DNA of 64,000 nt from Alloascoidea africana (Eukaryota > Ascomycota > Alloascoideomycetes > Alloascoideales > Alloascoideaceae), in assembly GCA_030581615.1 (NCBI GenBank), contig JAKTTT010000034.1, positions 62,001 through 126,000 on the forward strand. Direction: 5' to 3'. Both the position numbers and the translations under genes were made by a program. This document shows, in pieces, positions 33,847 to 44,806 of the stretch (positions are counted from its first letter, which is position 1; every line of letters starts with the position of its first letter). The notes under the pieces are model-generated. The model saw only the letters and a program-made list of their open reading frames with translations, had not been told where the DNA came from and made no database searches.

Positions 33847-35521
33847 ATGATGAAGATTTCCAACCAGATGCAACCAGCGTTGCCAAACCACCATCATCAC
33901 AATAACTATACCTATCTCCAGCCCCAGCCTTCCAACATGGTTCCAATGCCAATGCCAATGCTCATGCCCATGAACGGCGCGATCCCCGACCCTAATCAGT
34001 TCCAGACACACTCACAATCACAATCACAATCACAATCACAATCACAGTCACAATCACAGTCACAATCGCAGCCACGGCCACGGCCTCATAGTCCTAACAG
34101 TAGAATGCCTCGCCATACCCACTCGATGACGTTTGCAGAACTACAGAATTCTAAAGATCTGACAAAGTTAGTACCACCACCACCCCATTCTATTTAATTT
34201 TTATTTTTGGTTTGTATCCTGACTAACAAATTGAAATTCATGCAGCGCTCCAACTTCCTGGAAAACTCAAGATGACATTCTTCTACGGTTTCTAAAAGAA
34301 GAGCAAATGCTCGGATGGAGAGAAATATCCTCTTTCTTCAAAGATAGAACCCCCAATGCCTGTCAGTTTAGATGGAGACGGTTAACAAGTAGAGACATCA
34401 AGGGAGGTTCCAAATCCAGAACTACAAAATCAAAGCGTCAGCAGAGTCTGTCCCAAACCCAGTCCCAGAACCAAAGTCAAAATCAAAATCAAAGTGAAAC
34501 CCAGAGCCAAACTCAGTCCCAAAACCAAAACCAAAATCACCACCACCATCACCATCACCAGCTTCAACAAGGTTACAGCCTTGCAAATAGCAGGGAATCC
34601 TCCATCGAAAGATCCCAAATTTCAACAATATGTGGAGATGAATGGACACCAGCTTCAGATAAGCTGATCCTATCTCTGGCAAACCGAAAGCTAAGCGCCC
34701 GTGACATTTCACTAATTCTTCCGTCCAAAACAGAAAATGACATTACGGAACGGCTCAATATCCTCCATAAGAGACATGTTTCTGCTGACGATGTTATCGA
34801 GGCTGCCAAGACAAATAACAATAGCAATGGTATGGAAAATTCCAACTCGCATTTCCATCCTCAACATCATCCCAACCTCGCTTTGCCTCACATAACGGCT
34901 ATCAAAACTGAACCCCAGTCCATGTACAAATCTCCTTCCTGGAGCTCTCCATCAAATGTAAACGGCTCTTCTCCTCCTGCTCTGGCTCCAGCTCCGGTCA
35001 TCTACACCGCCCAAGGTTTTGCAAATCATTCCTCTAGACTCCCCTCAATGCCCCAGTCACCCAAATTCAGAGGTGACATTTCGCCAAGGTCTAACACATC
35101 TTCCCTATCTCCTACTACCTCCAGTAATCTCGAATCGCCCAAATCCCAATTCTCATCAGCACCACCTTTTATTCTTGGCCAGAGCATGCCTATGCCCCAT
35201 CATCACCAACAGCACCACCCATCAAATACCACGACCTTACCTAGCTTCCTATCCTTTGAATCTGCTACACATTCCTCAACCAGATTCCCACCATCCTTAA
35301 CGGCAAGAAGCTCTGTGTCCTCTATATCAGTGCATGACACTCAAAGTCAAGCTCCAGGTCTAAACACAAATGTAAATTTGAATACAACAACGGGTCACAC
35401 TTTTTCACCAAGACTACAAAGTCTCGAACAGAATGGGAAAGATTCAACCAGTGCAAACAGACCAAAGGTCGTGCTACCCCCAATCCGAAACATACTGTGG
35501 GATAACTGTCAGGAGAAATAA
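33847..35521 (+). CDS. DOT6: Myb/SANT repressor of ribosome biogenesis genes, Dot6/Tod6 type, two exons
   Basis: Dot6 and Tod6 bind PAC motifs and repress rRNA-processing genes when TOR/PKA signalling is low. Exons are 33847-34166 and 34246-35521, giving 531 aa. The intron has donor GTTAGT, a GACTAAC branch and acceptor GCAG. The diagnostic SANT domain spans about residues 108-153: SWKTQDDILLRFLKEEQMLG then WREISSFFKDRTPNACQFRW. A second SANT-like segment (DEWTPASDKLILSLANRKLS) lies near 235-292. A Ser-Gln repeat array (34012-34074) and a His run lie in the linkers. One gene seems to stand for both yeast paralogues; the name DOT6 is by family. Confidence 0.87.
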
Positions 35522-35981
35522 TGGGCCAAAGCTTCCCGCATAGATCTATATCTACCTTGTAGCAATGTTTATTTAATGCAATGTCTTTTTGTTAGTTTTT
35601 TTTGTCTCATACTTTTTTCTTTTCTGTTCGGTCTACTCTAGAATTTGTGGCATTTTTTAATTGTACGTTTCTTATCATCACTTTTGTATTAAAGGGTTTT
35701 TTACAATAATCAAAATCAAAAAGAATGAGAACATGATGTGAAGAGTGAAGTGTGTGTTAATCAATGTGTTTTGGTTTGTTCGGATTCGGAGTCCGGATGC
35801 ACGGGTGTTTACCACGGAGAAGAACGGCTGGGGGACAAAAACTAGCAGCTGACACAAACACCAGGAAAGAGCGGAAGTCTCAGACAAACAGCAAACAGGC
35901 GCACTCGGTGATCGGGATCGGATTCACAACTATTTTTTTTTTTGCTTTTTTTTCACACGCTCTTGCTCTTGCTTGTGCTTG

Positions 35982-35984
<3 letters not shown>

Positions 35985-36026
<42 letters not shown>
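35985..36026. repeat. (TGC)14 trinucleotide microsatellite
   Basis: Fourteen perfect TGC (CTG/CAG) units lie in non-coding DNA about 460 bp after the DOT6/TOD6-type stop codon. A minus-strand frame would read them as polyglutamine, but that frame shows no other protein character. Confidence 0.95.
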
Positions 36027-38014
36027 GCGGCGATACGATCCGTGAGGTGTAATTCCAGCATGCTTCGCTTGCAACCGATCAGTAACATCGAATTGAGTTG
36101 AGCTGACCTGAGCTTCAAACTACACCAAAATGCTCCAAAAAATAAAAATTTAACGAAAAGTGTCAAATGCACTTGTTCCAAAGTTTTTGGGGAGCCATGA
36201 GATGATAATACTGAATATTAGAGGTATCGTCATCCATCTGCAATCGTCTTTTTGCAAGTTTCGCTCTTTTTCTGTCTTTCATCCCATCCTATCCCGTATT
36301 GGTGGTATTGGTATTGGTATTATTATTATTTGTGTTGTGGTATTATTATCACCGTCACACTATGTGAGTGTCGGAGTTCGTTTCGGAGATCGGCCTCGGA
36401 GTCAGCATCGTAAACTATTGGTCCGTATACCCTTAGGTAGACAAGTTTCATACTTGCGGACAGCCTGGACGAGTCTAATGATGACAATAGGTCAGCTTCA
36501 AGCACAAGGGCTGGTCAGTCTATATAGGTTTACAATATATAGGACTTTGTCATGCTCAACTGGTTCTTTATCTAAATAAATGGGAAAGGCCTATATATGC
36601 GTAGGAGAAAGTGAAATAAAAATGATGAAGGGAAGGTCGAAAAATCCAGAATTTGTTTTGTCCTCAGCAAGGGTCAGTTATTCTATTTTTTTTTTCATCG
36701 CTGTGCAGTGCGACAAAATCAATTTCGTGGTCAGGTTGTGGATTAACCCCATAATATGTGATAGGGATGAACGAACGATGAGTGCAAGCTAAAGTCATCT
36801 CGATCTCCTCATTTTCTTTTGTTTTAGTTTTTCTGCAGCTACCATTTTATTGGTAAAAATGAAGTAATTCGGTGGTTTTGTTTGGTGAAAACAAGAGGAT
36901 GGGGATGATGAGCAGTACAGCAAATAGCTTGAATTGAATACGACAATCCCTGGTAGGAACAATGCACAACAGCACATATCGAAATCGAAACAGTGGGCAA
37001 TCACGCTATAATCATCAAGGAAACATCAACCATCATTCGATTTGGAGTGGAAATGGAACTCACATCTCCAGATCGAGACTCTAGATCATGATGTCTCGGG
37101 GGGTATTTTTGTCAACACCAGCTGATGTTGATGCTCAAGTACAAGAACCCCAAACACTGGACTGATGAGAACACGGGTACTGCTGTCCATCAAGGATTTA
37201 TCTTGTTGATCGTCATTAACAGAGCACAAAAACCTTGTCCCCAAGCCCACCAGTTCGGATTGTTTTTCTTTTACCATGTCTATAGTTTACTAGTCTCTCG
37301 TAATACCAAACTCTTTTGATACTACAAAAGAGAGAAGATCAGCATATCGTGGGAGGGCAAATATCACACTCTGTTTAGCACAAAAATAGCATGCTTTATC
37401 AATCTCAAGGAAACGAATGGACTAACAAATGTTGTCTTCTTGAACACTAATTCCCATCTAATCGTACTATTCTCTCCAACCCCATCCCATCAAGCAACCA
37501 AACCTCATATTTTGCTATTCCGAAGATCCCCCAAGATTGTCTACATTTTTCACTTTGATCAAGAACTAGAATCATGAATAAGATGAGACTATGGACTAGG
37601 TCTATAAAAAGCTAAGACTTTTTTGAAGTCTGTTTTACAACTAGTCCGGTCACTAGGTTTAAGGGTTTAAAAAGACAATCTGGGGAAAGAAACAAAAATG
37701 TACTAGATATCGCTTGCCTCTAAAATAACTGCAGGCGGGATCCATCTAGCGGGTGCTAAATCTAACAAAGATTTAATTTAATCTCGCAGTAACTTATTGA
37801 ATTTCCTGGTGAGTAAAACTCCTCCTGACTTGAAGAAACCTGCGTTTTCTCGGGTTTCTATATGGGGGAATAAAACAAGAAAAAGAAAAAAAAAAAAGTG
37901 GAATTGCCTAAACAGTTCAATTTGGATTTTTTGAATTACTTTTCTTTTGTTCGTATGTAGAGTCACTCCTCTAGCCAGTACACACTTTGTGTAGTGGACC
38001 AACCAACCTTTTTT

Positions 38015-38074
38015 CGTTCTCAAGATTCTTCTATCGTTTGTCTAAATCGTGTGGCTTCTATTATAGCCTGTTTT
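38015..38074. repeat. 60-bp direct repeat, copy 1
   Basis: The 60 bp beginning CGTTCTCAAGATTCTTCTAT recur at 38405-38464 with one mismatch (T versus C near the end, 38056 versus 38446). A T-run precedes both copies. The copies are 390 bp apart. Confidence 0.95.
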
Positions 38075-38404
38075 TGTTTATTCTTTTCTTTCTTTGACCT
38101 GCACTAGTGTGGTAATCGCTGTTAGAAACTAACTGATAAACGATAATTAAGCATATTAAGAGGTTAGCGGCAATGCTTTGCCTACTTTAATTAAAGTTTG
38201 ATTTCAATTGACTTTGAATCATCAACCTCAGTTTTCATTCCCACTGGTCTGGTCTCTACTCTGGTTTATAATGTCATAAGGCACAACCTAAGTGCTAACC
38301 TACTTTACTTTTTTCTTGGATGCAAATTTAGTGGTTTTGTGCATTACGCTTTCAGCTTTGTTTAATCCCACTGCGAGTCTAAGTGGCTATTTGGCCTTTT
38401 TTTG

Positions 38405-38464
38405 CGTTCTCAAGATTCTTCTATCGTTTGTCTAAATCGTGTGGCCTCTATTATAGCCTGTTTT
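38405..38464. repeat. 60-bp direct repeat, copy 2
   Basis: This is the partner of the copy at 38015-38074, identical at 59 of 60 positions. The flanks differ after the shared T-run on the left and after GCCTGTTTT on the right. Confidence 0.95.
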
Positions 38465-39468
38465 AGAGGATTATGGCTTGTTTCTGCCCATATGTACAAC
38501 CTCAATCTTACAATTGGGTTCTATGTCTGTACTCAACCATATCGATTTCTCTTGAAAATGTGACAAAAAACCATTGCAACCAACTCTACAACATATCAAC
38601 GTTTGACAACTATCTGTTGCTTCGTTTAAGAATTCTGGTTGATAACGTTGGAACTACTCTTAACGCTTGCTTTGAGCCATTCCTACAAAACAATACGTTA
38701 GAGAGAAATGGGAAATTGCAAGCTGGACAGGGAAAGCGAGTACAAGCCAAGGACACTGATCATGCCACAAGATATAACAGTAGAAGGTAGTGATAACTAC
38801 TGAAAGTTTCAATGTTGTAAGTTCGACTCTCAAGATTTTCAAATTTAAACGCACATCTTTATCTCTTTTCTAAAAGACTTTGTATTAGAAACTGGATAGC
38901 AGGAGTATACTCCATGGAGCGAGGAACAAAAAAGAGTTCTTGATAAAGCAACTACATTAATAAGACTAGATCAAAGTATCATCAATAATCCCCCATCCAA
39001 TAAACCTCTGTTAATGTCTAGATTCAACCCGAAACAAAACCCGGGGCATCTCGAGACCTTAGCATCATTGTATATGTACTCAAAGCTCCCAAAATCAATG
39101 CTATCTACTTTCAACTGGACAACTTCTTTATAGCTTTGTTATGGTAGACTCAAAGCAAGCAGGCGATTCAGAGCTATTCTACGAGTAGTCACACCAGAAA
39201 CATAGTGAAATGATAAAAGCCTTAGACAAAAAAAAATACGTATAGATACTACTATCCATTCATGGTCGGGTGAGGTTATTAGTCGTAATCTATTACTGTA
39301 ATCTGTGCAAAATGAGGAGGAGGTTTCTAACCAATTTTATTAAAACAATGATGTTTTAAAAGAGTACACACATAACAGCAAATAAAGAACAATAAACAAG
39401 GTCCTCTTCTCTTCTCTCTTTTTCCTCTTTTTTCGTGTCTTGTTTGATTGATAAGGTTGATTTTCTTT

Positions 39469-40167
39469 TTAACGGTTGGATTTGGCAACACGCTCCAGTT
39501 CGTCCTTCTTCTTGATGGCATACGAGTTGGAAGAACCTTTGGCAGCATTGATCAACTCTTCAGCAAGGCACTCTGCAATAGTCTTGACGTTTCTGAAAGA
39601 GGCTTCACGGGTTCCAATTGTCAAAAGGGCAATAGACTGGTTGACTCTTCTCAATGGGGACACATCAACAGCTTGTCTTCTAACAGCACCGCTTGATCCG
39701 ATTCTGGTGGAGTCTTCTCTTGGGCCAGTGTTGATGATGGCATCAACAACAACCTGCAAGGGGTTCTGATCTGTGACAACGTTGACGATTTCTAGAGCGT
39801 GCTTGACGATTCGGACAGCCTTCAGCTTCTTACCATTGTTACGGCCGTTCATCATCAAAGAGTTTGTCAGACGCTCAATGATAGGACACTGTGCCTTTCG
39901 GAAACGTTTGGCAGCATATCTACCAGCCGAGTGAGAAGTATAGACGGGCTGACGAATTTGAATGTAGTCAGTAAGAGAAATGTCCTTAACTGTCACATCC
40001 TCAAAGCTCCACTTGTTGAACAGCTTGATGTTTCCAGCAGCAGCCCTCACATCAGCTGGGAGAGCAGTGGCAAGCTCAACCTCTGGAACTTCAACCTCTT
40101 CTTCGAGTTCCTCAACTTCTTCAGCTTCGACCTCTTCAGCTGGAACTTGCTCTTCAAACTCAGACAT
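39469..40167 (-). CDS. RPS5: 40S ribosomal protein uS7 (Rps5)
   Basis: Rps5 sits in the head of the small ribosomal subunit near the mRNA exit channel. The protein is 232 aa, against 225 in S. cerevisiae. The N-terminus is an acidic Glu/Val stretch. The uS7 core is intact: [58 protein letters not shown] and [13 protein letters not shown], ending in KSNR. It is uninterrupted by introns and strongly conserved. It is divergent from the carnitine acetyltransferase gene. Confidence 0.97.
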   Translation of the reverse strand: MSEFEEQVPAEEVEAEEVEELEEEVEVPEVELATALPADVRAAAGNIKLFNKWSFEDVTVKDISLTDYIQIRQPVYTSHSAGRYAAKRFRKAQCPIIERLTNSLMMNGRNNGKKLKAVRIVKHALEIVNVVTDQNPLQVVVDAIINTGPREDSTRIGSSGAVRRQAVDVSPLRRVNQSIALLTIGTREASFRNVKTIAECLAEELINAAKGSSNSYAIKKKDELERVAKSNR

Positions 40168-40780
40168 GTTGTTGATGTTTCTGTTGTGATTACAGTCTCA
40201 AGGTCCTTCTCAGATTCTTTCACCAAAGAGGAGCAGCGTACACTCTCAGATCGTGCTGAGATATTCGCGCTAGGTACAAAAAGACACATTTCCGTTTTGG
40301 GATGAAAAGGGTTGTGCCCTAATACAGTCACGTGTGCAACAAATAAATTTATTTTTCATACTGTCTGTTATTGACAACCTCAACATTCGCAACATTAGCA
40401 CCATCTTCCTCTCCATCCCTCGGCCCCGTTGCCCTTTCACACTCTTCGTTTTCGCACCTTGGCAGCCCATGGTTGCTTGTCCCCGTCCCGGCGCTTGCTG
40501 TCGCCGCCCGCCGCCGCCCACCGCCGGCCTAGCGAGGCCTCGCTGGCTGCTGCTCGCTGCTCACGGCGTCTTCTGAAAGCCCGAGCGCGCCATTGTCCCT
40601 GCATGCTGGCTCCCCCGCATTCTGAAACACCCCAAGACCCTCCATCTGGATCCCGAGCTTCTTTGCAAAGAAGCCCTCCACCCCCACACAAAGCCACACT
40701 CACTTTGTGCTTCCTCGCTCCTGGCTGGTCTTTTATACCTCTTTCAGAACAACACAGCCGGCCAAAGGGCGATCGCAGAT
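40168..40780. other. Divergent promoter of RPS5 and the YAT2-type gene
   Basis: The half next to RPS5 is AT-rich. The half from about 40430 to 40730 is very GC-rich, with C-runs and repeated CCGCCGCC-like sequence. Frames within it on both strands look like composition effects. Confidence 0.5.
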
Positions 40781-43210
40781 ATGTCGAGCACTGCAAACCA
40801 CTCTGGGGAGATGTATGCGAACCAGGAGAAGCTAAAGCCGCTGCCAATTCCTAGTCTTCTGCAGTCCTGTAACAGTTATCTGGAGGCACTAAAACCACTT
40901 CAAGATGAGGAAGATCACTACCACACGCGAATTGCAGTCTCGGAGTTTGTTACAGGCATTGGGCCGGAACTGCAGGAGACATTAATTGAGTATTCGAAGA
41001 GCAGATCCTCCTACATTGAGCAGTTTTGGTATGAATCGTATCTGAACTACGATAACCCTGTTGTTCTCAATCTTAATCCGTTCTTTTTGCTGGAGGACGA
41101 CCCAACACCTCTGAACATGACTCAAGTGGCCAGAGCCGCTACTCTCACTACCTCGGCTCTCAGATTTGTCCGAGCTCTCCGCAAGAACGAGCTATCGCCA
41201 GATTACTTTCGAGCTGACCCTTTATGTATGTACCAGTACTCTAGGCTCTTCAGCAGCTCCAGAATCCCCACATCCTCTGGATGTGTCATGCAATCTGACT
41301 TTACCTCGACCCATATTGTCGTGCTATGCAGAGCTCAGTTTTACTGGTTCGATGTGTTAGACTCTGCTGATAACCTCATAATGACCGAGTCTGATCTCCA
41401 AGTAAACTTCCAGTCGATCATTGATGATGCCTCAGAAACACCAATTACAAAAGCAGCCAAAAATGCTATAGGTGTACTGACAGCAGAAAACAGGAGAATA
41501 TGGGCCAAAATCCGTGATCAGTATACCCCCACGAGTAACTCTGTCTCGATTACAAATGGCGAGAACTTGAACGTAATTGACTCTGCATTGTTCATTGTTT
41601 GTCTTGACCACTTGGCGCCGGAAACAGCTTCTGAAGTTTGCGGAAATATGGTTTGTGGGATTTCTCAATTGGAAAAGGGCATTCAAACAGGCACTTGCAC
41701 AAACAGATGGTACGACAAGCTTCAACTCATTGTTACCAAGAACGCCAAGGCCGGTATCAATTTTGAACATACTGGTGTTGATGGACATACCGTGCTCAGA
41801 TTTGTGTCAGACATTTACACAGACTCCATTCTCAGATTTGCAAAGTCGATTTGTGGCCACACGTATTCCTTGTGGACAAGCACTTCCCCTGACCCCTCTA
41901 AAAGAGACCCCAGTTCTTTTGGCGACGTCATCACCACTCCACGGAAGCTTGAATGGGATATCACGCCTGATCTCGCAGTGGCTCTGCGTTTCGCCGAAAC
42001 GAGACTAGCGGATTTGATCCATCAGAACGAATTTGAATGTCTCGAATATACAAATTACGGATCTGACTTTATCAAAAAAATGGGCTACTCCCCTGATGCC
42101 TTCGTGCAAATGGCCTTCCAGCTTTCGTACTATTCTCTTTATGGCAGATTCGAAAGCACCTATGAACCTGCAATAACAAAAAAGTTTTTACATGGTAGAA
42201 CCGAGTCAATTCGGCCGGTTACAGAAGAATCAGTTGAATTTGTGAAGAATTTTTTGGGTGACCTACCGCCATCTATGAAACTGCAATTTTTGAAAGAGGC
42301 CTGTGCAAAGCACTCTCAAATATCAAAAAAATGTTGTAATGGACAAGGACAGGACCGCCATCTGTATGCTCTGCTTTGCGTCTGGCACAAGTTTTTTTTC
42401 CAAATAGAAAACACCGATACGAAGGGTAGCAACGGGGGCGAAAACGTTGATATTGATGACGATGATGACACCCTTATCAACAGGTCTTCAGATGGTGGCG
42501 GGTCTGATCTCAGTGACAACAGCTCCAGCACAAAGGAGAGTAGCGACCAAAAGTCGTATTATGCTGAACTGCCCGCGATTTTTGCAGATCAGGGTTGGGA
42601 TCTATTAAACAGCACGGTCATATCCACTTCCAATTGCGGGAACCCAAGCCTGAAAATGTTTGGCTTTGGCCCAACTTGCTCAGAGGGCTTTGGGATCGGG
42701 TACATTATAAAAGAGGAAACCATTAGTATTGTGGCATCTTCAAAGCACAGACAAACTCGACGGTTCCTGGATACGATAAGCTGGTATCTTAACGAAGTTA
42801 AACAGTTGTGGAAAACCACAAACCCTAAAAAGATTAATGGAGAATCGAATGCAAGAGTTCATGAGCGAGACCTTATCCGGGGAAGCCACCATCATCGTCG
42901 TCATCATTATAATCATGGCTATAAACTCGGAAGACAAATTGACCAGAGCATTTTGGACGCTTGTGATTCTTCAGACTCTGAAAACGATGAAGATTATCAC
43001 TTTGGTGGATATGGATATTTCGATGTGGGGGAACTTGACTCGGCATCCCGTTCCTGGTCCAGGGTAGTTAGCCCTGATCATTCGAATTCAAACTCACGGT
43101 CAAATTCTATGACCAGAGCGAGTTCTCGCCCCGTTGCTGTTGCTAAACCAAGACATATGAGCTTTGTCCAAAGAGAAATTGGCAGAAAGCTAAGGTTAGC
43201 GGAGTACTAA
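40781..43210 (+). CDS. YAT2: Carnitine O-acetyltransferase, Yat2 type (cytosolic)
   Basis: This enzyme transfers acetyl groups between CoA and carnitine so that acetyl units can enter mitochondria. The protein is 809 aa. The N-terminal family motif LPIPSLLQSCNSYLEALKPL opens the fold. The catalytic His is His330 in NFEHTGVDGH. Substrate-region motifs include MGYSPDAFVQMAFQLSYYSL and FLHGRTESIRPVT. A long acidic Ser/Asp/Gly insertion (about residues 545-590) and an extended charged C-terminal tail fit Yat2 rather than Cat2 or Yat1. There is no evident mitochondrial presequence or peroxisomal C-terminal tripeptide (ends LAEY), supporting a cytosolic place. Confidence 0.85.
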   Translation: MSSTANHSGEMYANQEKLKPLPIPSLLQSCNSYLEALKPLQDEEDHYHTRIAVSEFVTGIGPELQETLIEYSKSRSSYIEQFWYESYLNYDNPVVLNLNPFFLLEDDPTPLNMTQVARAATLTTSALRFVRALRKNELSPDYFRADPLCMYQYSRLFSSSRIPTSSGCVMQSDFTSTHIVVLCRAQFYWFDVLDSADNLIMTESDLQVNFQSIIDDASETPITKAAKNAIGVLTAENRRIWAKIRDQYTPTSNSVSITNGENLNVIDSALFIVCLDHLAPETASEVCGNMVCGISQLEKGIQTGTCTNRWYDKLQLIVTKNAKAGINFEHTGVDGHTVLRFVSDIYTDSILRFAKSICGHTYSLWTSTSPDPSKRDPSSFGDVITTPRKLEWDITPDLAVALRFAETRLADLIHQNEFECLEYTNYGSDFIKKMGYSPDAFVQMAFQLSYYSLYGRFESTYEPAITKKFLHGRTESIRPVTEESVEFVKNFLGDLPPSMKLQFLKEACAKHSQISKKCCNGQGQDRHLYALLCVWHKFFFQIENTDTKGSNGGENVDIDDDDDTLINRSSDGGGSDLSDNSSSTKESSDQKSYYAELPAIFADQGWDLLNSTVISTSNCGNPSLKMFGFGPTCSEGFGIGYIIKEETISIVASSKHRQTRRFLDTISWYLNEVKQLWKTTNPKKINGESNARVHERDLIRGSHHHRRHHYNHGYKLGRQIDQSILDACDSSDSENDEDYHFGGYGYFDVGELDSASRSWSRVVSPDHSNSNSRSNSMTRASSRPVAVAKPRHMSFVQREIGRKLRLAEY

Positions 43211-43529
43211 ACACACACACAGAGAGAGAGAGACAAAAAAAAAAAAAAAAAGGACGTGCTCTTTTAATGATGACGCTTGACTTATTCACACGCAAGACAA
43301 GCTTTTTGCTTTGGGTAGTTTTTTGGTGATGATTGTTTTACACAACAGTGGGTTGGTTATAAACGGTTTGATTTATATATCCCTTTGGTAACTGACAGTA
43401 CATTTTGTTTCTTTTTTTTTTGATTTTTCATAACAGAGAGATTGTTAATCTATTATTTATTGATTGTATAGCTAAACAGAGAAGAAAAAAATAAAATGCT
43501 CATAACAATCTCTCTTATGTCAGGATGCT
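43211..43529. other. Convergent 3' region with CA/GA microsatellite
   Basis: Directly after the YAT2-type stop is a (CA)n(GA)n stretch followed by a 17-A run (43212-43250). Then comes AT-rich DNA between two converging genes. No gene is seen. Confidence 0.7.
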
Positions 43530-44522
43530 TTAAAAAAACCGAAAAGCAACGTTATACTTGACGCATAGTGTTGCTATGCCCACTAAAGTTATATCCAGAG
43601 CGCTTGTCAAGATGAACTCCGTGGTGATGCCACTAAAGTATTTTGAAACGAAGCGCTCAGCTTTGCTCCATAACGAATCATCCCCACCCAGATTCAAGCC
43701 TACCATGATTATTTCCGAGATAAAGTATATTTCCAGCGATTTGATTCCAACATTGGCCAAACCTGTAACCATAAACTTTGGCAAGTACGGTAAGATTTCT
43801 CTAAGGACGGCATATTTGGTGATGGTATATCCAGTCGAAAGAAGAGCGAATGTAGGCGTCCAAAGAGGTTTTGAGACAGGAAAGTACTTTGGCGACAACA
43901 TCGCCAGAACCTTGCCTATAGCCATTGATATTGTGCCTGTAAGAATAGATGGCCAAAAGCCAAAGTTCTGGCTGGTGTACCAGCTACCGCTCCATATCGT
44001 TACTGCAGTCATTAACGACCCCAGAGTGCCTTCTGGATCATAATTAGGCCTGTAGATACGATCACCAAACACAGGCTTGTCAATGCGGCTCTGTGCCGTG
44101 TTCTCGGGCTTGTCAAATGGATCTGACTTGTTTTTGGCCAGTAGTATAGAAAGCAGAAACCAAGATCCTGTTGTCACCACTGGGAACAGGTATCCTTTCT
44201 CGGGACTAAGGTTCAACAGTAAAGTGCTCAATCCGTGACGTTGTAGAACACCAGGGAGGCGTATCGTTTCCTTTTCGCCCATCAAGTTAGGAATTGCATT
44301 GTATAGGACGCCGAGACCAATTAACTGGAGATTCTTGGAGATTGGCATTGGTCTGAAGCCCATGCCGCCAATAAACGAGAAACAGGGGAAGATTGTATCC
44401 GCGTAAGACATTCGTTTCTCCTCAAACGTTGCATGGGCAAGATGAGGAGACTCGGAGCATTCCGTATGTATCATTTCCAGAACAGTTATGCCTCGAAGGG
44501 CATCTCGTGCTTGGTCTCTCAT
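43530..44522 (-). CDS. Multi-pass membrane protein resembling heparan-glucosaminide acetyltransferase (HGSNAT/DUF5009-like)
   Basis: Started at the ATG at 44522 the protein is 330 aa with several hydrophobic segments. The N-terminal ALRGITVLEMIHT followed by ADTIFPCFSFIGGMG resembles the family opening (an ALRG motif and a PxFxFIxG motif around the first two helices) of HGSNAT and bacterial YeiB-like acyltransferases. These move acetyl groups across a membrane onto sugars. The equivalent of the HGSNAT catalytic His could be the His in MIHTE, but I cannot prove this. A further 51 upstream codons in frame are Pro/Arg-rich and probably not translated. No function is established for the fungal members. 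Confidence 0.6.
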   Translation of the reverse strand: MRDQARDALRGITVLEMIHTECSESPHLAHATFEEKRMSYADTIFPCFSFIGGMGFRPMPISKNLQLIGLGVLYNAIPNLMGEKETIRLPGVLQRHGLSTLLLNLSPEKGYLFPVVTTGSWFLLSILLAKNKSDPFDKPENTAQSRIDKPVFGDRIYRPNYDPEGTLGSLMTAVTIWSGSWYTSQNFGFWPSILTGTISMAIGKVLAMLSPKYFPVSKPLWTPTFALLSTGYTITKYAVLREILPYLPKFMVTGLANVGIKSLEIYFISEIIMVGLNLGGDDSLWSKAERFVSKYFSGITTEFILTSALDITLVGIATLCVKYNVAFRFF

Positions 44523-44806
44523 TGTTGGTGGTGGTGGTGGTGGATGAAAACAGAACAGTGTTGGTGAGACAGCGCGGGTTGGGCATCTGCTCTTAGATGG
44601 TGGTAGCGATGGTGAGCACCCGGGGCCACGCAAAAGACCCGGCCGGGCCCTTACAGTAAAAGGTTTACTTCGCAAAGTTATATTAAAATGCCATGTTATA
44701 TATGATACGATGTTAAAAGCAACCTGTCAGTAAGCAAGCATGAATAAAATGGGTTTGAACAAACATGAGGAATTGAAAGGAAAAATGTTTTTATGAGTAC
44801 TCAGAC

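Larger units (their letters stand above)
35522..39468. other. 3.9 kb region without a convincing gene
   Basis: This is AT-rich DNA between the DOT6/TOD6-type gene and the RPS5 stop. It holds a CTG/TGC trinucleotide tract, a 60-bp direct duplication and GGTATT repeats near 36300. A 105-codon frame at 38473-38790 and a 77-codon open frame at 38898-39128 show no recognisable family. I found no tRNA or other RNA gene. Confidence 0.5.

Noticed and set aside
35930-36181. Minus-strand frame with a polyglutamine run
   Set aside because: Apart from the TGC microsatellite it has no protein character and ends in a poly-Lys stretch from an A/T run.
38820-38840. AGTTCGACTCT, similar to a tRNA B box
   Set aside because: The flanks cannot form a T-arm or acceptor stem, and no A box lies at the right distance.
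38473-39128. Possible small spliced gene (105-codon frame plus a 77-codon open segment)
   Set aside because: The splice signals between them are weak, no family is recognised, and an open segment of this size is not significant in this sequence.
27454-39468. Remains of a mobile element in the gene-poor tract
   Set aside because: I found no reverse transcriptase, integrase or transposase motif and no long terminal or inverted repeats; the 60-bp duplication alone is not enough.
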